This document shows, one piece after another, positions 7,374-14,021 of a stretch of 14,037 nucleotides of DNA (the first letter of the stretch is position 1; the number at the start of each line of letters is the position of its first letter). The position numbers were made by a program, and so were the translations under genes. The stretch comes from Catenibacillus sp964565805 (GTDB taxonomy: Bacteria; Bacillota; Clostridia; Lachnospirales; Lachnospiraceae). Location of the stretch: contig CAZMGH010000054.1 of the NCBI GenBank assembly GCA_964565805.1, positions 1 through 14,037 of the forward strand, read 5' to 3'. The notes under the pieces were generated by a model, which made no database searches, was not told the origin of the DNA, and was given only the letters and a program-made list of their open reading frames with translations.

Positions 7374-8120
7374 TCACTCATCAGCCAGCAAAGTTTCCTC
7401 TGTCAGCCCAACCGCGGCCTCATCCGGTCGGCACGAAAGCTCATAAACCGGCGTCATTTTCAGGAGAGCGTCCAGCGTATCGCAGGCGGCCTCATACCCC
7501 TTCCGGTACCATTTTGGAAAAAAAACGCTATTCATAACACCGGCGATCATTTCCATATCTGTCAGCCTGCGGATAGCGTTTTCCCGGCTCTGCTTTAAAA
7601 CTACTAGCCCTGCCAGCGGAACCTGCCGGTTAAGACAATAACTGGAAGAGCCGTGCCAGGGCGAGCCGCAGCCCAGAAAGCGACCCGGCTCCCCCTTTAC
7701 ATAGACCATATCTCCATTAACAATGTCGGCGCCCCGATACTTCATCCAAAGCTCCGCCTGGGTCGTTTTTCCTATACCGGACGGGCCGAGGAACATGATC
7801 CCTTTCCCGGACACCTCAACCAGCGACGCGTGTAAAAGCAGCGCCCCCCGGGTAGACAGATGAGACATTAACAAGGCGTTTAACAGGCCGGACAGATCGG
7901 ACGTTTTCTCCTGTCCCATCAAAGTGATCGCCGCCTCTGACCAGTCCCCATTGACACACAAAAGGCAGCTGCCGCTTTTAAGGACAGGGGGATTGGGCTG
8001 AACCGGGAAAACATCAAGAGCATACGGATTCCAGTCAACACGATCGATCGTAATATTCAGATCTGGCTCTTTAGTATCCTGAACATGAAAATACTGCCAT
8101 TCTCTCCATAAATTTATCGA
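7374..8120 (-). CDS. HPr-kinase-like protein (HprK-related, PadeK/ScmC type), N-terminus in gap
   Basis: The reading frame is open from the stop at 7374 up to the gap, giving 248 residues; the start is lost. Visible features are the HAS before the P-loop, the P-loop GPSGIGKTT (in-window residues 112-120), the ADIVNGD segment in the place of the HprK Asp pair, and a GSPWHGSSSY motif like the PEPCK-fold Gly-Ser/Thr-Pro-Trp-His element. HprK-related proteins of this type occur with PqqD-like chaperones; the lasso-peptide enzyme PadeK phosphorylates the precursor's C-terminal Ser, and ScmC-type proteins sit in SynChlorMet cassettes. Phosphorylation of a peptide or protein is therefore a reasonable inference. 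A TTG at 7961 is only an internal codon. Perhaps 30-60 residues are missing. Confidence 0.8.
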   Translation of the reverse strand, partial: SINLWREWQYFHVQDTKEPDLNITIDRVDWNPYALDVFPVQPNPPVLKSGSCLLCVNGDWSEAAITLMGQEKTSDLSGLLNALLMSHLSTRGALLLHASLVEVSGKGIMFLGPSGIGKTTQAELWMKYRGADIVNGDMVYVKGEPGRFLGCGSPWHGSSSYCLNRQVPLAGLVVLKQSRENAIRRLTDMEMIAGVMNSVFFPKWYRKGYEAACDTLDALLKMTPVYELSCRPDEAAVGLTEETLLADE

Positions 8121-8220
8121 NNNNNNNNNNNNNNNNNNNNNNNNNNNNNNNNNNNNNNNNNNNNNNNNNNNNNNNNNNNNNNNNNNNNNNNNNNNNNNNN
8201 NNNNNNNNNNNNNNNNNNNN
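8121..8220. other. Scaffold gap, 100 N (real missing sequence)
   Basis: Exactly 100 Ns. Unlike the other gap, the flanks share no overlap. Both neighbouring genes run open into it, so the true sequence must hold the end of the radical SAM gene and the start of the HprK-like gene. A small additional gene, such as a precursor peptide, could also be hidden if the gap is longer than 100 bases. Confidence 0.9.
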
Positions 8221-9250
8221 CCAATAAGCGATACACTTCCCTGCAGAAGCTTTCATTCACCTTGCCGATTCCGCCGCTTTCGCACGCCAGAAGGGCGATA
8301 CACCTCCGGCACTTGGACTCCGCCGGGCAGGTATAGCACTTTTTCGGCCAGCGGATGCTTAAACTGTAGTCCTGAAGGGCTTTCCAGTTTTCCTGAAACG
8401 TTCCTTTCAAAGCGTCAATCTTCGGTTCATTCAGAAACAGGCAAAAGGTCATGTAACCGTCCCATGTAATGTTATACCCGGTGCGATAGATCGAGCAGTA
8501 CTCACAGGGCTTCTTCCCTGCCTTCATCAAAGGTCTGTCATTCCAGTCCTTCGACGCGTCTTCCTCCCATCCCAGATCCTGCAGGTTCAGGGCACATTCA
8601 GACGCGCAGGTATCCGCGCCTCTTAAGGACGGATAGCAGGCTGTGCTGTAATACCACCGGAAGCGATGATCAGAAACATACCGGACAATATTATCTCTGT
8701 CCGCCACATTCTGCTTTACAAATGTAGTGACTAGGAGCACCGGTATCTTTAACTTCCGAAACTTTTGTATCCCTTCATCAACCCGGGTAAAACCCTGTTC
8801 CACCTGGCAGACGTCCCTGTACACACGGTCATCAGAGCCATACAGCGTGATCTTTACTTCGTGAGGCGGATATTCGTCAAAAAGCCGGACCAGCCGGTCT
8901 GTGACCGAATAGGCATTTGTCTGAAGAGTGATCCGAAAACCCATCCGAGACAAAGCTGTCCAGATCTCCTCAAATTCGGGATGTATGGTCGGCTCCCCAC
9001 CGGTAATACACAGCGAAAAGACGCCCGCCTCCTGAGCCTGCTTTCCCAGGCGGATCCACTCCTGAGCGTTCAGCTCCCTGCCCCGTCCCCAGGCCGGTAT
9101 AGCTTCCGGCTGTAAATGGACGTAGCACATCTTACAGTTTAACGTACATCTGGGCGTCAGCTCAAACACTGCCTGGATAGGCTCACAGGCTTTATACGCG
9201 TCTTTTTTTATCTGTATAAAAAGATTATCATGGATCCCGGGATCACTCAT
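8221..9250 (-). CDS. Radical SAM/SPASM peptide-modifying enzyme, C-terminus in gap
   Basis: 343 residues are visible. The cluster motif CTLNCKMC gives Cys35, Cys39 and Cys42 for the SAM-binding [4Fe-4S] cluster, followed by ITGGEPT (82-88). The C-terminal part has the Cys pattern of a SPASM domain: Cys249, 252 and 270, then Cys305, 308, 314, 317, 323 and 336, which hold auxiliary clusters. SPASM enzymes act on ribosomal peptides or proteins, for example making thioether or C-C links or epimerising residues. ATG 9250 (MSDPGIHD) has GGAGG 9 bases upstream and overlaps the PqqD gene by 8 bases, so the two are coupled. The last seen residues (FCREVYRLL) are near the expected end of such proteins. 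The reaction and substrate cannot be told from the sequence. Confidence 0.9.
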
Positions 9251-9599
9251 GCCGCTCACCCTCCCGCAGGTGTTTCGCCAGGTCTTTGTCCACTTCAATC
9301 TTCGCCAGGCCCATCACAGGTTCCGGCCTTCCAGAATCTAACATATAATTCCTGTCCAGCATGTTCATAAAGGTCCGGATGTCCGTCCGGAGCATCTCAT
9401 CGGTTGCGTCTGTGTACTCTTGCAGACCTGCATCCACAAGAGAATCTTCTGTAAATTCCCCCTGCTCCATGATCTTCCACATAAACGCCGCGGACGAAGT
9501 GATGTGTAAAGGCTTGCAGATACGCGACAGGCGGCCCACCGGCATGATCATATACTTTCCAGCAATTTTTCTCAGCACCAGATCTTTTTTTAATTTCAT
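9243..9599 (-). CDS. PqqD-like peptide chaperone (RiPP recognition element)
   Basis: A 118-residue protein. Its first 85 residues fit the PqqD fold: strands around LVLRKIAGKYMIMPVG, the middle LHITSSAAFMWKIMEQGEF element, then helices ending in FMNMLDRNYML. PqqD-like domains bind leader peptides and deliver them to radical SAM or other modifying enzymes. The immediate coupling to a SPASM radical SAM gene by an 8-base overlap supports that role. AGGAG stands about 12 bases before the ATG. The 30-residue charged tail after the domain is an extension of unknown use. In HprK-related and NTP_transf_5 clusters PqqD-like proteins are regular members. Confidence 0.8.
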   Translation of the reverse strand: MKLKKDLVLRKIAGKYMIMPVGRLSRICKPLHITSSAAFMWKIMEQGEFTEDSLVDAGLQEYTDATDEMLRTDIRTFMNMLDRNYMLDSGRPEPVMGLAKIEVDKDLAKHLREGERHE

Positions 9600-9644
9600 C
9601 CTGTGTTTTTTCTCCTATGGCTTCGTGTCAAAGACTAAAAATAC

Positions 9645-9662
9645 AGTTGCGCAACTAGTATA
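9645..9662 (-). promoter_or_regulatory. 12-bp perfect palindrome next to a possible -10 box, upstream of pqqD-like gene
   Basis: AGTTGCGCAACT (9645-9656) is a perfect palindrome. On the minus strand it directly follows TATACT (9662-9657), so it would cover the start point of a promoter there. The matching -35 is weak. It may be an operator for an internal promoter of the PqqD/radical SAM part. No terminator is visible between the regulator and this site. Confidence 0.35.
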
Positions 9663-9685
9663 CCTTTTTAAGTGTTACTAAACCG

Positions 9686-10495
9686 TTACCACATGTCCTC
9701 ATAATATAGGTACTCCAGACGGGCGCTTGTTTCTTCTGCCCAGGAATACTCCTGAAGATAACCTCCCGCCACCGTCCAGGCACGTATGGCGTCTTTATTG
9801 CCCTGGAGCAGACTGTAATAATCACAATCGACATTCATTGCATCAATACTACATGAACCCCGGTTACTTTGAAAAATATCTGAAATATCACGCTCATTTA
9901 AAAGCTGGCGTATATACATCACTGCCTTGCGATACAAATTCCTTACTTTATCATCATAAGCTCTGCCTTCCCAAAGCTTATCCACCGCTTCCTGCAATGT
10001 GACGCATCCGCCGCGCCGGTCCACACAAAGGGCAAGAAGTTCTTTTGCTTTCATATTAGAAAAGTACACCACCTTCCGGTCAACAAAAAGGTCAAACCTT
10101 CCGAAGGTCCTGAAATACGCCCGCTTTCTCTGCCTGAGAGACAGCAGCTTTGCCCGCTCCATAACATCCAAGATCTCATTTTCGTCATAAGGCTTCATCA
10201 TATAATAATCCGCCTTAACCTTAAGGGCGTCCAAAGTATACTGTTCATAGGCAGCAATAAAGATGATAACGATCCGGGGAGAGATTTCGCGCAGCCTCTC
10301 GGCTAACACGAGTCCGTTCATTTCCGGCATCTCTATATCCAAAAACGCGGCTTCTACAGGATTTTCCTTAATATATTCCAGCGCTTCCCAGGGATCTGTA
10401 AACATTGATGCAATTTCAACTCTAGGTATATTCTCTACTTCCATACAAAACCGCAGCAGATCCTCCCTGTCATTATCTACTGCTATTACTTTCAA
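9686..10495 (-). CDS. Response regulator, REC plus winged-helix/BTAD-like (SARP-type) output
   Basis: A 269-residue regulator. The receiver domain (1-118) has the phosphoacceptor Asp53 in FLDIEMPEMNG and Lys101 in MMKPYD. From about 127 a winged-helix domain (FGRFDLFVDRKVVYFSNMKAKELL) leads into a helical BTAD-like tail ending YLQEYSWAEETSARLEYLYYEDMW. Two receiver positions are unusual: VDND replaces the common VDD(E/D), and FIAA puts Ala81 where Ser/Thr normally switches. The start is TTG with GAGGTGA upstream; no ATG or GTG fits the frame end. No histidine kinase is in the window. It lies inside the operon between the nucleotidyltransferase-like and PqqD-like genes and may control the locus or its chain of surface genes. 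Confidence 0.85.
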   Translation of the reverse strand: MKVIAVDNDREDLLRFCMEVENIPRVEIASMFTDPWEALEYIKENPVEAAFLDIEMPEMNGLVLAERLREISPRIVIIFIAAYEQYTLDALKVKADYYMMKPYDENEILDVMERAKLLSLRQRKRAYFRTFGRFDLFVDRKVVYFSNMKAKELLALCVDRRGGCVTLQEAVDKLWEGRAYDDKVRNLYRKAVMYIRQLLNERDISDIFQSNRGSCSIDAMNVDCDYYSLLQGNKDAIRAWTVAGGYLQEYSWAEETSARLEYLYYEDMW

Positions 10496-10522
10496 CGATA
10501 CTTCACCTCTTCCTTACGCTAA

Positions 10523-10562
10523 GTCCGGCGCTGTTAAATCGCGTCAGTCCTTCCAGCCGGAC
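10523..10562 (-). other. Inverted repeat in the space before the response regulator
   Basis: GTCCGGC (10523-10529) and GCCGGAC (10556-10562) are complementary with a 26-base loop, just upstream of the regulator's TTG start. There is no T tract. It could fold in mRNA near the weak start, but nothing proves a function. Confidence 0.25.
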
Positions 10563-10577
10563 GGTTACTCACGGTCT

Positions 10578-11801
10578 CTACAGAATCTTATACTTTTTCA
10601 GCAGCTCCATCCTCCGGCGGCTCTCTGCCATGCTCTCCGCAGCCAGATTCCCTCCGTTTTCCTTGTTGTGCTTTAAAAATCTGCCCCACCGCTTCACCCA
10701 GTATACCGGAAGCAGCCATGGTTTGTCGGCCAGCTGAGGATTCATCGCCATGATCCGGCTTCTTGATGGAAAGACTGTCTTGAGAATAAGCATCCCTGTG
10801 CCGGTCTTCTTTCCCGAAGCAATTGCCGCCGACGTCATTTGGGTCGCCGTCATCCGGGCTTGAGTGGTATTTCCAAAAGCGCCGCTGTTTAGCAGGTCCT
10901 CCAGCAAAGCTTCCGGACAATTAGGCTTATCGGGAGCGGAAAGGTGGAAGGCAAAATACCGGTTTCCGATGGCGATAATGTCCCCATAAAACCGATCCGC
11001 GCCAATTTGGCGAAGGCTCTGGTATATATATGTCCATTGGATTTCTGTCCCGTACCGCTCCTGATACAGCAGTATATCAAGAACCTGACGGATACCGAAG
11101 CCGCTGGTCATCATATGCTTGAAGGCATGAAGGACGAGAAAAAGAAAATGGTCTGTATGATTCATCGTATAGATCTTCGTCCCCTCTATTTCTACAGTGC
11201 GAGGGTTATCAAAGACCTTTAAAAAATAATCATTCATCTTCCTGCGCAGCCCCGTCTCACGCCCAAAAGGATTTGTATGCACCTCCAGGCACAGCCCTGC
11301 TTCTTTATTATAAAATGTGATTTCCTGAAGCTCTTCCAGCTGCTTTTTAGTCACCGCTTCCTGCCGATCCTCTAGCTTGAAGCCGCAGGCTTCTAAGACC
11401 TTCCGCACCGGATCGAACGCTTCCCGCCGGATCAAAATATCTTCGTCACAGGAAGGCCTGTGATCCCCATAGTCCCCATACAGCAAACGGCAGATAAGTC
11501 CTTTCATAACGATGGGATGTATGCCCTCCCGGGATAACTGCCGGTATGTCTTTAAAAAAGCATCTGTCCTTACTGCCTGGGCATTTACCTGCCCCATAAC
11601 CATGGAAAACACCCGCTCATACTCCGGCCTGGCAATAAAAGTCTTATCCTGACAAAGCGTCTCACCGACAAGAGCCTGCAGATTATGTTCCTTTGCCTGA
11701 TCAAGGATCCGCCCATAATCCACCGGCTGCCCCAATACTACATCGCCGCCATGAACAGCGCTTTTTAGAATGGACAAAAAATTATACTCCCAGGTATTCA
11801 A
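10578..11801 (-). CDS. NTP_transf_5-type nucleotidyltransferase-fold protein
   Basis: A 407-residue protein of the uncharacterised nucleotidyltransferase family NTP_transf_5. The active-site region is MKGLICRLLYGDY followed by RPSCDEDILI, matching the family pattern R-x(3)-D-x-D with two acidic metal ligands. The middle has HTNPF and LVLHAFKHMM, also usual in the family. Members recur beside HprK-related kinases and PqqD-like proteins in exopolysaccharide and RiPP loci (including lasso-peptide clusters), but their reaction is not established. I chose TTG 11801 because GGAGG stands 7 bases upstream. A TTG at 11852 lies at about the expected transcription start and has no ribosome binding site. 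It is the first gene after the promoter. Its predicted partners are the PqqD- and HprK-like proteins downstream. Confidence 0.82.
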   Translation of the reverse strand: MNTWEYNFLSILKSAVHGGDVVLGQPVDYGRILDQAKEHNLQALVGETLCQDKTFIARPEYERVFSMVMGQVNAQAVRTDAFLKTYRQLSREGIHPIVMKGLICRLLYGDYGDHRPSCDEDILIRREAFDPVRKVLEACGFKLEDRQEAVTKKQLEELQEITFYNKEAGLCLEVHTNPFGRETGLRRKMNDYFLKVFDNPRTVEIEGTKIYTMNHTDHFLFLVLHAFKHMMTSGFGIRQVLDILLYQERYGTEIQWTYIYQSLRQIGADRFYGDIIAIGNRYFAFHLSAPDKPNCPEALLEDLLNSGAFGNTTQARMTATQMTSAAIASGKKTGTGMLILKTVFPSRSRIMAMNPQLADKPWLLPVYWVKRWGRFLKHNKENGGNLAAESMAESRRRMELLKKYKIL

Positions 11802-11861
11802 TGAACTTCCTCCATCTTCCTTTTCGTTTAAAGGAATCTCCTTTCCTATCAATTCACTCTG

Positions 11862-11870
11862 ATTATACCA
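11862..11870 (-). promoter_or_regulatory. Extended -10 promoter of the central operon
   Basis: The minus strand reads TGGTATAAT, a perfect TATAAT with the TGn extension, 60 bases before the TTG start at 11801. The -35 region (around 11885-11890, TAGGCA) is poor, as is common with extended -10 promoters. Confidence 0.55.
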
Positions 11871-11890
11871 GCAATCGTCCTGTTTGCCTA

Positions 11891-11899
11891 CCCCCCCCC
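11891..11899. repeat. Nine-base C/G homopolymer beside the promoter
   Basis: Nine consecutive C on the plus strand (G on the minus strand) lie immediately upstream of the -35 region of the central operon. Such tracts can change length by slipped-strand mispairing; whether this one varies cannot be seen here. Confidence 0.6.
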
Positions 11900-11974
11900 T
11901 AACTTTTTTATAAAATTCTTGAATCCCTTTTCTACAGGCTTGGCTGCACAGGCGCAGACTCGGACCAGACAGTC

Positions 11975-12024
11975 AAAAAAAGCCTGCCACCTTGCCGGAA
12001 CGTCGGCAGGAGACAGGCTTTTTT
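11975..12024. terminator. Strong intrinsic terminator after the phosphate operon
   Basis: AAAAAAGCCTG (11976-11986) pairs with CAGGCTTTTTT (12014-12024), with an inner TGCCG/CGGCA stem. On the minus strand it is followed by a run of Ts, 16 bases after the DUF47 gene stop. The symmetric A and T runs make it bidirectional. Confidence 0.85.
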
Positions 12025-12039
12025 ACAGACATTTTGTTT

Positions 12040-12663
12040 TTAAGAGTTTTTCATGATCACCGTTTCAACGCCGTCTGCCACATGCTCGCAGGCGTCGGCG
12101 CATTTTTCCAAGTAATCATAAATCTCTCTCCACGCAATAACATGCAACGTATCATTTTTTTCCGTATGAAGCTTCCGCATATTGGAGATAAACAGTTGAT
12201 CTGCTTCTTCCTCCAGGGTGTTAATGCGGATAATGCTCTCCTTGATCTTTTTGGAATGACGGAAATCGGAAAATTCCTTCATCAGCTGTTCTACTTCCTC
12301 GCAGCACTGGATCACCACATCCAGCATGGCGATGGCTTCCTGACGAATGTTGGGAACATTGTTAATATAAATACGGATCAGCACTTCCTCGATCTTATCG
12401 GTAACATCGTCAATGCGGTGGCTTAAGGCCACAATATCTTCCCGGTCAATGGGTGTGATAAATGCTTTTGACACTTTGTCGGTCAGCTGATGCTTTTTTT
12501 CATCTGCCGCATGTTCAATGGCGTGGATCTTTTCAAACCACTGGGAAATCTGCTCCGGGTGAAAGTCTGATAACACGTCCTTAAGCATATGCGCGGCTTT
12601 ACATGCATCTTCAGCGCAGGCCGCGAAATTATCAAAGTAAAAAGCATCCTGTTTTTTTGACAT
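12040..12663 (-). CDS. DUF47/PhoU-like phosphate transport regulator
   Basis: A 207-residue, all-helical cytosolic protein of the DUF47 (PhoU_div) family, which is the usual partner of PiT transporters and is thought to regulate them. Recognisable stretches are the N-terminal FDNFAACAEDACKAAHML, the HxxEHxAD-like IHAIEHAADEKKHQL, and the ITPIDREDIVALSHRIDDVTDKIEE segment, whose Asp/Glu residues bind metal in PhoU-fold proteins. Length is normal for the family. The ATG follows GGAGGG by 9 bases, and the gene starts 18 bases after the transporter stop, so they form one operon ended by the terminator downstream. Confidence 0.9.
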   Translation of the reverse strand: MSKKQDAFYFDNFAACAEDACKAAHMLKDVLSDFHPEQISQWFEKIHAIEHAADEKKHQLTDKVSKAFITPIDREDIVALSHRIDDVTDKIEEVLIRIYINNVPNIRQEAIAMLDVVIQCCEEVEQLMKEFSDFRHSKKIKESIIRINTLEEEADQLFISNMRKLHTEKNDTLHVIAWREIYDYLEKCADACEHVADGVETVIMKNS

Positions 12664-12681
12664 TAGTATATCCCTCCATAG

Positions 12682-13737
12682 TTATAAAAGAAACATCATG
12701 ATCTTGGCCACAACAAAGCTGATCAGCCCGCAGCCGGGGAAAGTAAATACCCATGTGAGCATCATATCTTTCACAACGCCAAAGTTTATGGCTGAAATAC
12801 GCTTTACCGCGCCTGCTCCCATGATAGCGCAGGTCTTGGTATGTGTGGTAGACACAGGAATACCGAATAAACTGGAGATGAGCAGACAAAAAGCGCCTGC
12901 CATATCCGCAGAAAAGCCCTGGTATCTTTCCAGTTTTACCATATCCATACCTACAGATTTAATGATCTTTTCACCGCCTACACTTGTGCCCAGGGCCATA
13001 ACCACGCTGCACAAAAGCATAAGCCATACCGGAATCTCCATTCCGGTCACAGAGCTCTGCCCATTGGCAAAGGCAATGCCAAGAAACAGTACGCCAATAA
13101 ACTTCTGTCCGTCCTGGGCGCCATGCATAAAGCTCATGGCCGCCGCGCCGATGATCTGGGCCCCGGCAAAATAACGGTTGGCCAAACGGCGCTCCAGATT
13201 TTGACATAGGATCGTCAGGGCTTTACAAATGATCCACCCGGACGCAAATCCCAGGGCAAGGCTTAAGACAAGACCGTAAATAACTTTGATCCACTCGGAT
13301 CCGTTGATTCCTCCGATTCCCTGCTGGATCGCGATGGCCGCCCCGGACAGGCCGGCGATCAGGCTGTGGCTCTCACTGGTAGGGATTCCGAAAACCGAAG
13401 CCGCCACACTGTAGATCACGATTGAAAGCAACGCCGCGCCCAGAGCCACTAAAGCTTCCTGTGTATTATCACCAAAGTCCACCATATTACTAATGGTTGA
13501 CGCTACAGAACTGTTAATCTGTGTCATGATCAACACACCCAGAAAGTTAAACAGAGCGCTCATCCATATGGCGGACCTGACGCCAAGGCACCGTGTGGTC
13601 ACACAGGTGGCAATAGCATTAGGCGCATCCGTCCATCCATTGACAAAAATCACACCTAATGTAAGGATAATGGTGATTGCCAATATGGGACTTGAGGTCA
13701 GTGCGCTCCAGAAGGACAAAAATGATACATCAGCCAT
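12682..13737 (-). CDS. pit: PiT-family inorganic phosphate transporter
   Basis: A 351-residue membrane protein with about ten hydrophobic segments. The N-terminal PiT signature region is GVIFVNGWTDAPNAIATCV, in which the usual GxND reads NGWTD, and the duplicated C-terminal counterpart is FGIPVSTTHTKTCAIMGAG. A second STSESH-like element (GIPTSESHSLIAG) is also typical of the family. PiT proteins import phosphate with metal, driven by H+ or Na+. AAGGAG stands 7 bases before the ATG. Promoter, transporter, DUF47 partner and terminator make a complete unit. The family call is firm; the cation used is unknown. Confidence 0.92.
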   Translation of the reverse strand: MADVSFLSFWSALTSSPILAITIILTLGVIFVNGWTDAPNAIATCVTTRCLGVRSAIWMSALFNFLGVLIMTQINSSVASTISNMVDFGDNTQEALVALGAALLSIVIYSVAASVFGIPTSESHSLIAGLSGAAIAIQQGIGGINGSEWIKVIYGLVLSLALGFASGWIICKALTILCQNLERRLANRYFAGAQIIGAAAMSFMHGAQDGQKFIGVLFLGIAFANGQSSVTGMEIPVWLMLLCSVVMALGTSVGGEKIIKSVGMDMVKLERYQGFSADMAGAFCLLISSLFGIPVSTTHTKTCAIMGAGAVKRISAINFGVVKDMMLTWVFTFPGCGLISFVVAKIMMFLL

Positions 13738-13751
13738 AAAATTCTCCTTCC

Positions 13752-13907
13752 TTATGACATGAATTTTTCAAAATTATCTATATTATGGACCTTACCGATC
13801 ACAACGATAATGTCCTCATTTCCGCAGACAGAGGGTAAGCGTGTCTGAAAAAGCATACGCGCCGTCCTTCGCCGGTGGAGACAACTTTCAAACACGCTCT
13901 CTATCAT
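13752..13907 (-). pseudogene. 51-codon open frame, possible remnant of an RCK/TrkA-C-type protein
   Basis: A frame from ATG 13907 to TAA 13752 ends in CGNEDIIVVIGKVHNIDNFE and then KFMS. That end looks like the last strands of a TrkA-C/RCK-C domain, and its stop lies right before the transporter's AAGGAG, as in a normal operon. The first half (Arg-rich, ESCLHRRRTARMLF) is not like such a domain, has no ribosome binding site and coincides with a strong RNA hairpin. I read this as a possible gene tail joined to inserted or non-coding sequence. Low confidence. Confidence 0.25.
13839..13897 (-). other. Long hairpin in the phosphate operon leader (REP-like or cis-acting RNA)
   Basis: GCGTGTCTGAAA (13839-13850) and TTTCAAACACGC (13886-13897) form a 12-bp stem on the minus-strand RNA, with one G-U pair and a 35-base loop rich in GGCG/CGCC. 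A second GC hairpin (GCCGCG/CGCGGC, 13914-13931) lies just upstream. This could be a repetitive extragenic element or a structured leader of the phosphate operon. Confidence 0.4.
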
Positions 13908-13937
13908 GGTGACGCCGCGCCTGCGCGCGGCAAAATA

Positions 13938-13980
13938 TTCACATTATCCGCCAATTGTAAAACGGAACTTTACATTATCC
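13938..13980. repeat. Direct repeat TT(C/T)ACATTATCC downstream of the pit promoter
   Basis: TTCACATTATCC (13938-13949) and TTTACATTATCC (13969-13980) are direct repeats with 31-base spacing; a shorter TTTACA occurs at 13988-13993. They lie downstream of the -10 box, where a bound repressor would block transcription. TT(T/A/C)ACA-type direct repeats are used by PhoP/PhoB regulators, but the spacing here is not the usual 11 bases. Confidence 0.35.
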
Positions 13981-13992
13981 CTGAATATTTAC

Positions 13993-14021
13993 AAAATACC
14001 ATTATTAGTATCATTTGTCAA
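13993..14021 (-). promoter_or_regulatory. Sigma-A-like promoter of the phosphate operon
   Basis: On the minus strand a perfect TTGACA (14021-14016) and TATTTT (13998-13993) are separated by 17 bases. Transcription would start near 13986, giving a leader of about 250 bases before the transporter ATG at 13737. Confidence 0.6.

Noticed and set aside
7374..7961. HprK-like gene beginning at the TTG at 7961
   Set aside because: The frame is open and protein-like for 53 more codons to the gap, so the TTG is internal and the gene is cut by the gap.
10588..10920. 110-codon minus-strand frame inside the nucleotidyltransferase-like gene
   Set aside because: It is a shadow in another frame of a well-supported gene, with unprotein-like composition.
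11802..11852. TTG start at 11852 for the nucleotidyltransferase-like gene
   Set aside because: It lies about 10 bases after the TATAAT box, with no ribosome binding site; TTG 11801 follows GGAGG.
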